Part shown: in pieces, positions 45,916 to 57,800 of the stretch | Layout of the letters: each line of letters starts with the position of its first letter | Position numbering within the stretch: position 1 is the first letter of the stretch | NCBI GenBank assembly: GCA_009760855.2 | Contig: WPIO01000016.1 | Location: 3,632,501 to 3,696,500 of the forward strand | Reading direction: 5' to 3' | From: Cristatella mucedo | Lineage: Eukaryota; Bryozoa; Phylactolaemata; Cristatellidae | Length of the DNA: 64,000 bases | The notes under the pieces: generated by a model | Database searches by the model: none | Told to the model about the DNA's origin: nothing | What the model saw: only the letters and a program-made list of their open reading frames with translations | Position numbers and translations under genes: made by a program

Positions 45916-46204
45916 GAGAGTCAGAGAGAGAAAGAGCGCGAGAGAGAGATAGAGGCGAGCACACATATTTGGGCACACACACATTTTAAGATGCACGTGA
46001 GAGAGAGAGGCGATTAGTACAGGAGGAGAGGGAGAACCTAATCACGAGAGGTCACGCAGATTCAAGCAATTGAAGGTCTCTCGCACGTCAAAGCATTATT
46101 GCTGGCTGGGTATGTTGGGTGGTCTCTGAGGTGTGCTAATGTTCTTGTTATTGTTGTTGTCAGCAGCACAGCAGGGTAGCAGGGTGTGGGGGAGGTGGGT
46201 AGTG

Positions 46205-46345
46205 CTAGTACTTGTGTCGGCACACAGCTGTAGGTGCAGAGGCATACGACAGTGGAAAGCTGGAAAGAGGGTGTCCTCTGTTCTGCATGTCGTGCAGATT
46301 AGCCTCTGCATGGGCGATGACGTAGCAGCAAGGCTGCCGTGGGCT
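46205..46345 (-). CDS. possible deaminase-like exon (copy B)
   Basis: Same frame as 25091-25230 (CYVIAHAEANLHDMQNRGH, SYASAPTAVC). The two differ by only a few bases, so conservation gives no independent support for coding. Confidence 0.22.
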   Translation of the reverse strand, partial: SPRQPCCYVIAHAEANLHDMQNRGHPLSSFPLSYASAPTAVCRHKY

Positions 46346-46539
46346 GCCCCCCCCCCCCTGCAACGTGAACGGCACAGAATGGTTGCGTAGGCACCGTGCC
46401 CCACTCGAAATTCGGGTTTTAACCTTTGGGCGCTTTCTTTTGGTGCGACCTTTTAGACACGATAGTCTGGAATGAACTGGTGATAAGACACTCTTACTGC
46501 TGGCCATCATGTCAAGCCACGAGCACATTTTACGGCTTT

Positions 46540-47230
46540 CGAGTTGGGCAGCTATTCATTTGTTGGCTGTGTGCTCATGCTTTGGGCTGCCTGCTGCCAC
46601 CCTTGCATTTGAAGTGACCCGGCTTGCCTCGGCAGTCTTAAAAAACTTTTGCTGCCAAACCAGCTGCTAAAACTGAAACTCCAAGTCCCTTCCTTATAGT
46701 TCCAGCGTCATCGGGCATCGGCTTCGAGGCTCTGCACACTCTTGGCTAGTTGGCTGGGTTACCACACATGCATGTACATGTATCTACGTACGGGGGGGCT
46801 GCAGCAAGTTGTAAACAAGTTACTAACGGATGCTCGGGAGCAGTAGTCACGATCAGCTTCATGGCGATTATCGTAACTACGCCGTAATGAAGCTGCTGCT
46901 CCTGCTGCCGTTCCGCAAGGGTTAGTGCATCCACCTCGGGCACTCAGACGGTTGCCATTTGTTGCCTTCGGGGCAGAGCAGCAGGGTCGGCAGAGCAGCT
47001 ACAGTCTGAAGATACTGGATGCTCCGCCTCTGGCTGTGGTTTGTGGCCGTCATGCTTCCCGCGGTACCAACTGCTCTTCTGACTTAAGTCGTTTAACTCG
47101 GCATTTAACTCGCTTCAAATACTTCAGGGAGGTGCTTCAGTTCATATGCTTCCAAAGCCAGGAACTTGAGTAGAGATTCTACCAATTGATTGACTCAGTG
47201 TAGTGTAGCTCTAGTCCTTTGCCACAAGCA
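46540..47230. other. no gene recognised
   Basis: No counterpart in copy A and no domain-bearing frame. An imperfect inverted pair lies at 46830-46915 (CAGCTTCAT / ATGAAGCTG). Confidence 0.4.
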
Positions 47231-47614
47231 GAGCAGATGGTGCTAATCCTTCCAACTTAGCAACCGATGATTTCCTGAGCAAATGCATCGGAGCCGCAGG
47301 CTGAATGCAAAATGCAGGTGCACCGTCAATGCGAGCGCGAGCGTGCATGCGTTTTTGCACCGGTATTTCCTTATTCACTCGGAGCTTCGCCCTCAGCCTC
47401 ATGCCTTGTGTGACGAACGCTTGGCCACTGCATGATGCTGCAGTCGCCGAAGCGAAGCTCGTGGCTGTGGCTTCTGATCTCCTCCCTCCGCCCAGCCTGT
47501 TTTGCTACCGACCGGATGCTCGGTAGGTAGCGCCCCGATCGCCGGTGGCACGACGACGGCACGTCGATGGGCGCTGGCTTCTGAGGCTGCTCAGCAGCAT
47601 CGCCTCTCACGGTC

Positions 47615-48913
47615 GCCGGATGCGTCGTCGTTGCCGGATGCGTCGTCGTTGCCGGATGCGTCGTCGTTGCCGGATGCGTCGTCGTTGCCGGATGCGTCGT
47701 CGTTGCCGGATGCGTCGTCGTTGCCGGATGCGTCGTCGTTGCCGGATGCGTCGTCGTTGCCGGATGCGTCGTCGTTGCCGGATGCGTCGTCGTTGCCGGA
47801 TGCGTCGTCGTTGCCGGATGCGTCGTCGTTGCCGGATGCGTCGTCGTTGCCGGATGCGTCGTCGTTGCCGGATGCGTCGTCGTTGCCGGATGCGTCGTCG
47901 TTGCCGGATGCGTCGTCGTTGCCGGATGCGTCGTCGTTGCCGGATGCGTCGTCGTTGCCGGATGCGTCGTCGTTGCCGGATGCGTCGTCGTTGCCGGATG
48001 CGTCGTCGTTGCCGGATGCGTCGTCGTTGCCGGATGCGTCGTCGTTGCCGGATGCGTCGTCGTTGCCGGATGCGTCGTCGTTGCCGGATGCGTCGTCGTT
48101 GCCGGATGCGTCGTCGTTGCCGGATGCGTCGTCGTCGCCGGATGCGTCGTCGTCGCCGCCGGATGCGTCGTCGTCGCCGGATGCGTCGTCGTCGCCGGAT
48201 GCGTCGTCGTCGCCGGATGCGTCGTCGTCGCCGGATGCGTCGTCGTCGCCGGATGCGTCGTCGTCGCCGGATGCGTCGTCGTCGCCGGATGCGTCGTCGT
48301 CGCCGGATGCGTCGTCGTCGCCGGATGCGTCGTCGTCGCCGGATGCGTCGTCGTCGCCGGATGCGTCGTCGTCGCCGGTCGTCGTTGCCGGATGCGTCGT
48401 CGTCGCCGGATGCGTCGTCGTCGCCGGATGCGTCGTCGTCGCCGGATGCGTCGTCGTCGTCGTCGCCGGATGCGTCGTCGTCGCCGGATGCGTCGTCGTC
48501 GTCGCCGGATGCGTCGTCGTCGCCGGATGCGTCGTCGTCGCCGGATGCGTCGTCGTCGCCGGATGCGTCGTCGTCGCCGGATGCGGTCGTCGTCGTCGCG
48601 TCGTCGTCGTCGCCGGATGCGTCGTCGTCGCGGGATGCGTCGTCGTCGCCGGATGCGTCGTCGTCGCCGGATGCGTCGTCGTCGTCGGATCGTCGCCGGA
48701 TGCGTCGTCGTCGCCGGATGCGTCGTCGTCGCCGGATGCGTCGTCGTCGCCGGATCGTCGTCGTCGTCGCCGGATGCGTCGTCGTCGCCGGATGCGTCGT
48801 CGTCGCCGGATGCGTCGTCGTCGCCGGATGCGTCGTCGTCGCCGGATGCGTCGTCGTCGCCGGATGCGTCGTCGTCGCCGGATGCGTCGTCGTCGCCGGA
48901 TGCGTCGTCGTCG
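47615..48913. repeat. 18 bp minisatellite, about 72 units
   Basis: Units of GCCGGATGCGTCGTCGTT (first ~29, to about 48132), then GCCGGATGCGTCGTCGTC. Units of odd length and partial deletions are confined to 48370-48780. Copy A has one unit (28146-28163). No unit contains a stop in the frames kept, so five overlapping frames of 300-540 codons exist on both strands; none is a gene. Confidence 0.97.
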
Positions 48914-49305
48914 CCAGCACGGTCCTTCGCCCGCTGCCAGAAGCCGACACGGTGCCCCTGCCACGAGTGCTTGTGCTTTCTTTGGCAGGACAGCTCGAAA
49001 AAGCTCGATCCCTTGCAGCCACAGCTCCGAAGCCTGCTTCACGGTCACGTGTACAAGCTGGGTGAGTGGGCGTGGCCTGCGCCTTCGTTGCTGCCTGGCT
49101 GCCGTCGGCTGCTAGCCAAGAGCCGAGGGGGGGCAGGTGCCACTTTTTGCTCCGATCCTGCCTTGCCTCGTTCCCGTGCGCACAGCAAGCAAAAGTATGT
49201 CATGCCTCGCTGCCCCGGCAGCTCGCGTTCGGCCATCACCAGCCCACCACGCGAGAGCCCTCGACGCCCACCACTGAATGGGCGCCAACTGAGCGTGGCA
49301 TGACG
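48914..49305. other. duplicated module B, end
   Basis: Counterpart of 28164-28556 with the same possible exon end (CTGG/GTGAGTGG near 49061). Sequence identity with copy A stops at GGCATGACG. Confidence 0.4.
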
Positions 49306-49310
49306 TCAGT

Positions 49311-50110
49311 CGGTAGCAAGTTCCGGGCTTTGGAAGAGAACGAACCTAAAGCACGATCTCCAGACGGTTCGAGGATGGCTAGAGGCTGGGCTAAATGACT
49401 CAAGAGGAGTGAGTGGCACGATTCGAAGCCTGATTATGATGAATTGCTCATATACCTGTAGATAGATTGCGGCAAGAGAATGAAGGGACATTAAACAGAG
49501 TGGCAGAAATTTGAAGTCGATCCGCCACTTGATGTGTTGGTGCCAGTGCAAGTCGTTGAGAAGTGGTGTAAAAAGTATGGCTGCTGCAACCTTCACGGAG
49601 GACAAGCTTGGCTGCTGAGTTTTAGCAATAATAAGAAAAAAGATGGTTGAAGTGCACAAAGGATAATACTCGGACGGAGCAAATGCTGTGAGGGACACTC
49701 GAGTGTGTTGAGCTCTTTTTTAAATGTATGTATGTATGTATGTGTCTCCGTCTGTAACTCCACAAAGCCGCAAAGACTATGTGGGTGTTACGCAGGAGAG
49801 TTTTGTATAATGCACTCACAGCCTAAGCGGCTTTCGGTATGCATTCGGTAGCCTAAAGACTTCATCTCACGCAACAAAGAGAAATTGGGAAGCATATCAG
49901 AGTCATGAGAGCAGTTGAGGTAGTGAGTAGCATGGAAATAGCAGCTCAGGACCGCTGAAAAGGATGAGCCATAGTCGGCAGCAGGAGAGTAGTTGTCGTT
50001 GCATAAGAATTGTGGAAGCGAGTTCCAGTCTAGGACCTGCAGAGCTAAAGCTTTTGTCACCAACGGTCTTTAAGTAGAGGAATGGAACAGCTAATTTATT
50101 GTCCACACAC
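49311..50110 (-). mobile_element. diverged LINE fragment(s)
   Basis: 49306-49698 reads LLNDLHWHQHIKWRIDFKFL, an altered form of the LINE C-terminus. 49788-50112 reads TVGDKSFSSAGPRLELAST, a CR1/L2-like ORF2 C-terminus from a different subfamily, related in inverted orientation to 51990-52255. Confidence 0.65.
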
Positions 50111-50159
50111 AATAAATAATTATAAATACCATCAAGTCAGGAGATGTCGTGACGTCAGT

Positions 50160-50250
50160 CAGAAGCTTTTTTGCAGCAAATGTAAAGTGCCTAGAAAGAG
50201 GTTGAGTTCTCTGAGGCCACTTTATCAAGTGTGTTATTATTATTATTATA
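50160..50250 (+). repeat. LINE 3' tail (stand-alone)
   Basis: GCAGCAAATGTAAAGTGCC, palindrome arms and ATTATTATTATT. Confidence 0.8.
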
Positions 50251-50980
50251 AGTCCGGGCATCATTGGGAGCATACTAACTGAAGGCTTTGCATCAACAGT
50301 TAGTACCCAGCGTTTCAGAAGTAGAGTTACAGAATTCAAGATGAGATGTAGCAAATGCATGGGCACGTTTAGCTGTGTGGTGCTCAACTTAAGCTTGTGG
50401 CCCGCGCCACGTCGTGGCGATATTTTTTCTGCTGTATTGTTGATTTACTTAAACAGTGTCCACAGCTGGGATTTGTTGCACCGCCGAGCTCTTCGAGTCA
50501 TGCTATCTGCGACTGCCGTCGATAATTCGCCACTAGCAGGATTCGTACTCGTGAATTCAGTGTCAATTTTCTGGCACCGACCGACTTGCTGTTGATATAT
50601 TGATGGATGGTGATTTTTTAGAGAGATAAAACAAGAGTCCATCGCAAATTAGACTAACCGTGCAGTGCCGTGCAACTCGGCTTTGCAGCTTTTCCATGCA
50701 AAGACCGGGCAGACACGACGTGGCCTTCGATGCTAGAGTTGCTGTAACCTTGCCTGCTCGGTCGGTGTCTCTGCATCCTGCATACTTGATGGCGCTGGCG
50801 CTCGGCTGGACTCGGTGGATGGTCAGTGCAGCCCCACGTGCTGACCCCTGTTCGTTGGCCCAGTTCTAGGTTCGAGGCACGTAAGGAACAGTGGGCGATC
50901 AGCATCATAGGGTGCGGTCTCAAGGTCAGCTCTGTGGGCGCCAGCAAGTGGCCATGATTTCGTAGCCACAGTGATGTAAA
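50251..50980. other. no gene recognised
   Basis: Mixed unique sequence; short frames only. Confidence 0.4.
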
Positions 50981-50984
50981 GATT

Positions 50985-51165
50985 GGCTGGTTCAGCAGCC
51001 TCGTTTATGTGGCTGCAGAATAGCTACAGCTGCTGCTACTGCTGCTGTCAGTCCTGCTTGCATGTAAAGAATTGCCTGCAGCAGGACTCGAACTTGTAAC
51101 CTGCATATTCAAATGGCGCAAGTGCCTTACCCAGATGCTAAGACCCGGGGACATTCAAACCGTCA
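50985..51165 (-). mobile_element. tRNA-derived SINE, diverged
   Basis: GGCTGGTTCAGCAGCCTCGT to GCAAGTGCCTTACCCAG; B box AGGACTCGAAC. It contains a CTGCTGCTACTGCTGCTGTC insert. Confidence 0.7.
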
Positions 51166-51244
51166 GAAGTAGCAAAGTAAACATGCATTGCAGGCTGCAT
51201 CCAGTGTTTCATGTTCAGCTTGTGATCTTTAGTCATTGTGGAAA

Positions 51245-51420
51245 CTCGTTCTCTTAGCCCAGGGGTAAGGTTCTGATCGCACTTCATGACTCGGGTCGTG
51301 GGCTCGAGTACTGCAGCAGACGATACTCTTATTATTTATTATTGCAAGCGGGAGGAGGGTGATAGCCGCCAAGGCTCTTCTGCCGCTATATAAACGAAGC
51401 TGCTTGAGTCAGCTAATCTT
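51245..51420 (+). mobile_element. tRNA-derived SINE, diverged
   Basis: TAGCCCAGGGGTAAGG head, GGGCTCGAGTAC B box, then AAGGCTCTTCTGCCGCTATA and AGCTGCTTGAGTCAGC. It faces the SINE at 50985. Confidence 0.7.
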
Positions 51421-51439
51421 TTTTGTCAGTCCTACCTTA

Positions 51440-51573
51440 GTGTCTTGCCTACCGTGTGTGTTTCTGTTTGTGTGTTTCTCCCTTAGTGTCTTGCCTACCG
51501 TGTGTGTTTCTGTTTGTGTGTTTCTCTGTTGTGTGTGTGTGTGTGTGTTTCTCTGTTGTGTGTGTGTGCGTGC

Positions 51574-51660
<87 letters not shown>

Positions 51661-51675
51661 CGTGTGTTCCTGGCT
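51440..51675. repeat. short tandem repeat followed by (GT)n
   Basis: AGTGTCTTGCCTACCGTGTG plus a GT-rich stretch is repeated twice (51441 and 51487), followed by about 50 GT units with GC interruptions. Confidence 0.9.
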
Positions 51676-51989
51676 TCGCTCTGCTGTACTTGCTAGCTTA
51701 TTGTCAAGCTAGTCACACGGGCCAGCCATCTTGCTAAGGCAAACTGACTAAGATCGCATAGAGTCGAAAATTCGTTGGCCTTCGTACGGTGCCTCGTTCT
51801 CAGTACTGGCTGCCGTTGGAGCTGATATCAGAACTGTGCGTTCGCATGGTGCTGATCGCGATTGTCAGTGATGGCTGAGTGTAAAGCTGAGTTTGCACGG
51901 ACCGCCTTCTGCTCTTCTGTTTCAATTTTGCTTCGGTCTTCTTCGACGCCAAGGCCTCACCCAGACCAGGGAGGTCTGCGACTGATGGA

Positions 51990-52255
51990 AGTCCGAACGA
52001 TGGCCGAAGCACCGAGCATAGTTTTACTGACCGTTGGCCTCACAAGCTTTTGCTCTGCATGCCTTAGATTTCAGAATTCGCTTCCACAATTTGCACCCAA
52101 CGGCAACTACTCTCCTGCTGCCGACTGTGGCTCACCTTTCCAGCGGTCCTGAGCTGCTACTTCCAAGCTACTCACTACCTCAACTGCCCCCTGACTCAGC
52201 GATGCTTCTTACATTCTCTTTGTTGAGTAAGATGGCGTCTGTTGGCTACCGAATG
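51990..52255 (+). mobile_element. LINE ORF2 C-terminal fragment
   Basis: Frame remnants NSLPQFAPNGNYSPAADCGS and FSLLSKMASVGYRM match the reverse complement of 49860-50060. Confidence 0.6.
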
Positions 52256-52985
52256 TGAGGGGACCGGCAGCCGCTTAGTCTTTGAGTATCCTATAGAAAA
52301 TCCCTGCCTAACTTCTGCTTAGTCTTTGTGGCGTTACAGACAGAATGCATTTAGATTCGTGCCCCAGACCAGAGGCAAGATCGAGAGAAGCAAGGGACAA
52401 CCGACCAATCAAAGGCGGTAGAGGTCAAGGGCATCGCTTTCTTCGTTGCTTTGAAGGGTATGGCGGACATGACGTGCGAATTCATCGATGCATTCCACTA
52501 GTGTCCCTATTTGTGGGAAACTGGGCTGTTCACATAGGAATCAGAGAAGGGGCAGTCAATAGAGGCATTCAAAAAAAGGAAAGATTCGAATTCATCGGGG
52601 GGGGGGAGGGGTGTGCATCGTGAAGAGCCTTTCCTACCTCCCAAGGATCAAGACTTTTACTGTGGGAGCAGAGCTAGTAGAATGCGAGAAGGAAAAGCCG
52701 GCAACTTGCTACAAGAACCCAAGCGAAGACAGGCTGTATGAACGGGCCTTACGGAAAGGAATTGGTAAGTAGTTGGATTAGAAGTAGAAGAAGAACAAGG
52801 TACGTTACTATTGTATACCGCATATGCTATATACGCTTTACACGACGGTCCGTGCGGTCAAAGAGTCGCGTTGTTGCTGCTATTCGATTATCGCTTGGCT
52901 ATAGCAGCTGCTGTGTAAGGGTGCCAATTCGGCAGCAGCGTTCCCTCTGCGTTGGCCTTTGAAGGGCCTCCGGTGGACAAAAATA
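52256..52985. other. no gene recognised
   Basis: No domain-bearing frame; a G-run at 52597-52612. Confidence 0.4.
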
Positions 52986-52989
52986 ATGT

Positions 52990-53125
52990 CAGATGAGATT
53001 TGGCCCAGTGGTTAAGGTGCTCGCTCCGACCTGATCTCGTGGGCTTGAGCCTCGTGGCATTTGTGAAGTGCTTGAATGGATATTTAAGTTCTCTTATGGC
53101 GCTATACAAATAAATAATATGAACT
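52990..53125 (+). mobile_element. second SINE family with LINE-like tail
   Basis: The tRNA-like head TTTGGCCCAGTGGTTAAGG has an A box, followed by GGGCTTGAGCC in the B-box position. A tail GTGAAGTGCTTGAATGGATA then TATGGCGCTATACAAATAAA follows. The tail has the same layout as the L2-like LINE 3' ends here, suggesting mobilisation by such a LINE. Confidence 0.7.
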
Positions 53126-53138
53126 ATTTTTACTTGTT

Positions 53139-53429
53139 TCACCTTTCTACATCCGCATGCTTCGCAATTTCGAATGGATAGCCTTCCGTCCAGGCTTTAC
53201 CTCCAGCAGGTAGTGGGAAAGCAGCCGTGCAATCGAGTGAAACCAGCAGGGAATGCAAGATGAAAAATAATAGTAAATATAATTTATTCGCATAGAGCTC
53301 TAACAACTTAATTGGCATCAGAGCTTCACATATACGCCGCACGGCATCAAAGGTGAGCACCTTGGCCCCGAGGCCAGTGGCAGGTTTCATCCAGAGCATT
53401 CGGGCGCGGTATGTGGTAAGAAAAAACAT
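53139..53429 (-). CDS. weak ORF, unknown
   Basis: 96 codons including VLTFDAVRRICEALMPIKLL and a hydrophobic LYLLLFFILHSLLVSL stretch. It reads somewhat like protein, but with no domain and no splice partner; probably chance. Confidence 0.15.
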   Translation of the reverse strand: MFFLTTYRARMLWMKPATGLGAKVLTFDAVRRICEALMPIKLLELYANKLYLLLFFILHSLLVSLDCTAAFPLPAGGKAWTEGYPFEIAKHADVER

Positions 53430-54428
53430 CTAGCCTGGCGGTGCTTTTATCGTGCATATGCCGAAATAGTTTCTCGCTTGCTACGACAGCTAACATTAAA
53501 AAATGGCGTCGTGGTTGCCATGGCCATTCGTCCGGTGCCGCCTAACGTCGTCTGTGTCGGAGCATCATAATATCGAATTGTTCATATTGTACAGTGGCCG
53601 TTGGGTTAATGACAACTAACTTCGCATTTCCTTGATGTTTATTTTTAAATTAGACTGATAGAATTTATCGTTCGTGAATTTATAGTAACAAGTATAGCAC
53701 CCTAGCGTCGCGGGTGGAATTCAGTGTTTCCTGCCACTGCATTTGAGCTACCCTGACGCTGCAGCCACCTCGCTGAGGTAAAAGAATGACGACCGCGCTA
53801 TAGTCGACTAGACACGCCCGGTTCGGAACGGAAGTAGGAAACGTGGAAAGTAATTAACGCCACGGGCCAATGCTTATAAAACCTCAAGACTGCCTCGCAC
53901 CGTCTGCCTGCGATCGCGAAGAACATGGCGTCTCTTTGTGGTGCGCTACGCTATTGGATGCCGCTGCTATCTATGGATGCCGCTGCTATCTACACTACCG
54001 CTATCTTAATCTGCCATCGATCTATTACTCGCGAGGCTCTTTTAGCGCCAGCGGCCAGGCTACGTTCCGCCGGGGGGGGGGCGGCGAAAGCTCGAAGCCA
54101 GAGACGAGAGAGTTGAGAGCTTAGAGAAGATGGGTGAGAGACGAAGCCTGCGTCACTGTACCCCCAATCTCACTAGTACGCCGACGACTGCATGCGGGCC
54201 CTGAGTAGTAGGAGACCTTAGTTCCCGCTAACGATAGGCTATCGAAGCAGTGTCGTATAGCCCACAGGGTATACGATGTAAGGAACCACGTCCGGCAAAC
54301 CTGTCACTCCCGCATTTTCGTGGCTCCCGCGTCGCGTCATGCCGTCGGACGTCTTAGCTTTCGGCGGCCAGTTCGTCTGCACATCTTGCCGTGCCGTGCT
54401 GCTGTACCGCGGCGGCAGCATAGCGTCA
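53430..54428. other. no gene recognised
   Basis: Contains a duplicated GGATGCCGCTGCTATCTA word near 53960-53990 and a G-run at 54071; otherwise nothing supported. It probably includes the 3' flank of the coiled-coil gene, though no AATAAA on the minus strand is obvious. Confidence 0.35.
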
Positions 54429-57120
54429 CTACCGCTTTCGGCATCCTCTCGCTGGCTGCTCGGCCCGGTTTCTCAGCCTTCGCTGCAGGCAGCCCACGGC
54501 GGTTTGCAAGGCCGTTATGGCGGCCACGGACTGCTCCAGCTCGGCCTCGCGCTGCTCGAAAAACGAGACCCCTTCGTCGCCTATCTCCCTCAGCCGCTCC
54601 TGCAGGACGCAGTTGGTTTTCCGTTGGTGCTCAAAGGCGTCCGCCGCGTTCGCAGCCTCTTCCTGCACCAGCCATAGGCGCCTGGTGAGGATGGCGACCA
54701 CCGCCATCTTGTTCCGGTGCGCCACTTGCAAGCGCCTCACCAAGTCGCGAAGACGCCGATTGTCGTCTCGGAGCGCCGCCGCCGTCGAAGCGCTCTCACC
54801 CGACTCGTGCTCCACGCCGCCGGCTACTGCCGACCTTCAAACGACGGCGAGTGGACGTTAGTCGATTCCGCTGCTGCCGCCCCAACTGGCGAAAGGCGAA
54901 CGAGCACGGGCGAGCGCGGCCGCTGCGGCGGCTGAGGCGATGAGCAACTCGAGCTGGACGCGGTGCTTACCCCAGCTCCTTTCGAACGCAGGCGGTCGGG
55001 CCGTCGTCGTAGTGAATCAGCTGCAGGGTGTGTCTCGGTGCGCTGCTGTCGGCTGCTGCGTCTCGGCGGTCTCCAGGCGCCTCCGCGGCGCTGCCGCTGA
55101 GATCGATTTTCAGGCTGTCTTGGCGCTGCCGCTGCAGCTGCTGTTGCTGCAGCGCCTCGACGCTCTGCTGGAGGCGCCTCGCTTCGGTGAGAGCGTTCAC
55201 GTAGGCGGCGGCCAGCCGGCGCATGGCCTCTTCGCGCCGGTCGAGCTCGTCCGCCTGGAGCTGGCGCTCACTGCGAAGCGCGTCGCGCTCGCCGTCGGCT
55301 AGCTCCAGCTCGGCGGACAGGCGGTCGCTCTGGTCGAGCAGCAGCTCGACCTTGGCCTCGAGCTCGCTGATCTTTCGCTTCTCGGCGAGAGCGTGGAAAA
55401 TCGACACGCTCGCCTCGGGCGACGATCCTCCGCGTCGCGCCGCCGTGGCGCGGTCGTGGCTGCGCGACAGCTCCTCGTTTCGCGACTCGAGAGCGCGCAC
55501 CTGCTGGGCGAGCCCCGCTATGTGCGCGTGCTTGACCAGCTGGGCAGCGTCGTAATCGCTGGCGCGAACGACCGAGCACTGCGACGCTGCGGCGGCCGCC
55601 TCGACCGAGCCTGCCTCGCCGCTGCCGCGGCATCCTGTTCCGGACCGCTCGCCGCTGTCATCCTCATTACTCTCTTCCTCCACGTCGGCTCGGCGGCGGT
55701 TCGCGTCGGCGGCGTCGCCGCCGCAAGCAGCCAGCTGAGCCCTGAGCGCCGCTACCTCGGCGTCCCTAGACTGAAGGGCCGCGGCCACGGCGTCGTCGGC
55801 TCGCGACCTCTGCTGCAGCTCCGCCTGCTCTGCGAGGCGAAGGCGCTCCGCCAGTTCGGCGGCGGCGAGCGCCTCGAGCGACAGACGCTCCTCCAGCAGC
55901 CGAACCGCTTCCACCGCGGCCGGGCTGTCGAGGTTGTCTGTCTGAGACTCGGTCGAAACTTTGTCGTCGGCACTCTCGACTCCCGTCGCCTGTGGCTTGC
56001 CCTCCAACTGCCGATGCTGCGGCGGCGGCCGCTTTGCCACCGCAGCCGCCGCCTGCTCCGAGGCGCTGAGGCGGTCGGCGAGATCGACCGCGAGCTTCCT
56101 TAGCGACTCAACTTCCTGCAGCAGTCGAGCCTTCTCCGCTTCGGCGGCGGCTGCGTTGAGGTCGTCCTGCCGCATCCTCTCCGCGAACTGGCAGACCAGG
56201 TCAAGAAGCTGCATCTCGTCCGTCGCCGCCTCGGCGACGGCCTGCTGCACCGTCCTGGCGTCGAGGTCGACGCCCGCCGCCTCGAGCTGCTGCTGCTGCT
56301 GCTCATTCGGCGGCGGAGGCTCGTTATCCAATTGCCGCTTCGGCGACGGCGTCCTCGAACGGACGTCGACCGAGACGAGCCGCCGCCGCCGCTCCACGGA
56401 CACGTACGTCTGGCACCTGATCGCCGCTGCGCCCTGCACCACCGCCGCCGGCGCACCCGCTGCGGCGGTGGAGGCGGTGGAAGCCGCGGCGGCCGGGTCG
56501 CTCGTCGTCTCCGCGCTTTGGCTGCTTTCTCGGTCGCCTTCCTCACCGCCGCTCCTCTGCAGCCGGCCGTTGGCCGCGCCGCCTCCGAACGTGTCGCGAT
56601 AGGCGCGGCCGATGCTTCGCGCAGCGTCCGTAAGCCGCTGCACGAACGCCCTCTCGCGCTGAAGAAGCTCCGCGCTCTTCTTGCAGCAGCGCAGCAGGGC
56701 CTCGAGCTCCTCGCGGTCCAACGGCGGCGGCGCTACCGTCGCGCTGCTCGTGCCGTCCGCGGCGGCAGCATAGGCCGCCGCTGCGTCGTCGAGCTCTCGC
56801 TGCAACGCTGCCGCCAGCTCCGTCCTCCTGCGTATCTCGCGGTCGTAGGCGTCCAGATCGCGCGGCGAGCGCGTGAACTCCTCCGACTGTTTCGCCATCG
56901 ACGAAAAGCGCTCGCGTAAGCCGTCCGCAGTCGCCATCGCCAGCATGGCGGGCGAGGCGAAATAGCTACGCTGCCAACGAATCGTCGACGACGGCTCCTC
57001 TCGCCCCTCCTGCCGCCGCTCGCGTAGGCACCGCCGAAAACGCGCGTCAACAATGGTGAGCGTCACGAGTCTCGGCTGCAATAGTTCGCAAATCAGTCTG
57101 CGTAGAATTTGCTGCGTCAT
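54429..57120 (-). CDS. long coiled-coil protein (two exons seen)
   Basis: Exon 54971-57120 and exon 54429-54834, joined across a 136 bp intron (donor GTAAGC, acceptor TTTGAAG, phases agree), give about 850 residues. Sequence is rich in Glu, Ala, Leu, Arg and Gln with clear heptads, for example RLLEERLSLEALAAAELAER, AELEAKVELLLDQSDRLSAE-type stretches and QRLTDAARSIGRAYRDTF. A NEQQQQQLEA run lies mid-protein. Third codon positions are overwhelmingly G or C, typical of a real gene in a GC-rich isochore. No globular domain is seen; a centrosomal, ciliary or scaffold role is a guess. The start is uncertain: ATG at 57120, a later MLAMATADGLRERF, or an upstream exon starting MSRADYDAANSTQTDL in another frame at ~57140. 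Confidence 0.7.
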
Positions 57121-57299
57121 AATCAGCCCGAGACATCTCCTCTGCTAAGCATGCCGATGTTCGTGAACTCTGAAGAAGCCCCACCCACCGGGGGCTCTCC
57201 CAACGCCGGGTGCTTAGCTGAGATGACGCATGAGACGCGGCGCTTGGTCGTTTTTGATAGCTAGCGATCGCCGGCCTCACTGCTTTCGAGCCGAACGCT

Positions 57300-57560
57300 C
57301 TCTCAATGTTTTGCTCTCGCTCGCTCAGATCTACTCGCTCCATCTCTGTACATCTTCTCTCTCGACCTATATCTCTTTCTGTCCCTCCACCTCATTTCCC
57401 TCTCTCGCTCTCTGTCTTTACAACTCTAATACTGTCTCACTCCATACCATTTTTCTCTCGCTCGCTCTCGGTCTCTCGCCTTATCTATCTTTGCCCGTCT
57501 AATCCTCTCTAAACGCATTCCATCTCTCTCTCTCTCTCTTTTGCTCCCTCTCTAAATATA
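57300..57560. other. pyrimidine-rich low-complexity stretch
   Basis: CTCT-rich sequence with CTCTCGCTCGCTCT words upstream (on the minus strand) of the coiled-coil gene; no gene. Confidence 0.6.
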
Positions 57561-57650
57561 TTTATATGCAATTGTATAAATATATATATATATATGTGTA
57601 TACATTGTGCAAACTTTCAAAAAATATGATTATATATGTATACATACATA

Positions 57651-57730
57651 CAGCGGTACCTCGGCTTACGAGTGTTTCGAGATACCAGCTGTCTCTCTCC
57701 CCCTCTCTCTGTGTCTCTTGTCTCTCTCTC

Positions 57731-57800
<70 letters not shown>

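Larger units (their letters stand above)
29695..49305. repeat. segmental duplication, copy B
   Basis: Collinear with copy A (13646-28556) but longer. Relative to A it has gained a LINE (30265-31998), a G/C minisatellite (34545-35110), a hAT transposon (36150-39345), the AT-rich virus-like island (41173-44604) and the 18 bp minisatellite (47615-48913). It has lost the zinc-finger exon. Confidence 0.9.

Noticed and set aside
47615-48913. CRISPR array
   Set aside because: Units are contiguous with no unique spacers, and the genome is eukaryotic.
47502-49303. Five overlapping frames of 303-537 codons on both strands
   Set aside because: All are the 18 bp minisatellite read in different phases; nothing outside the repeat supports any of them.
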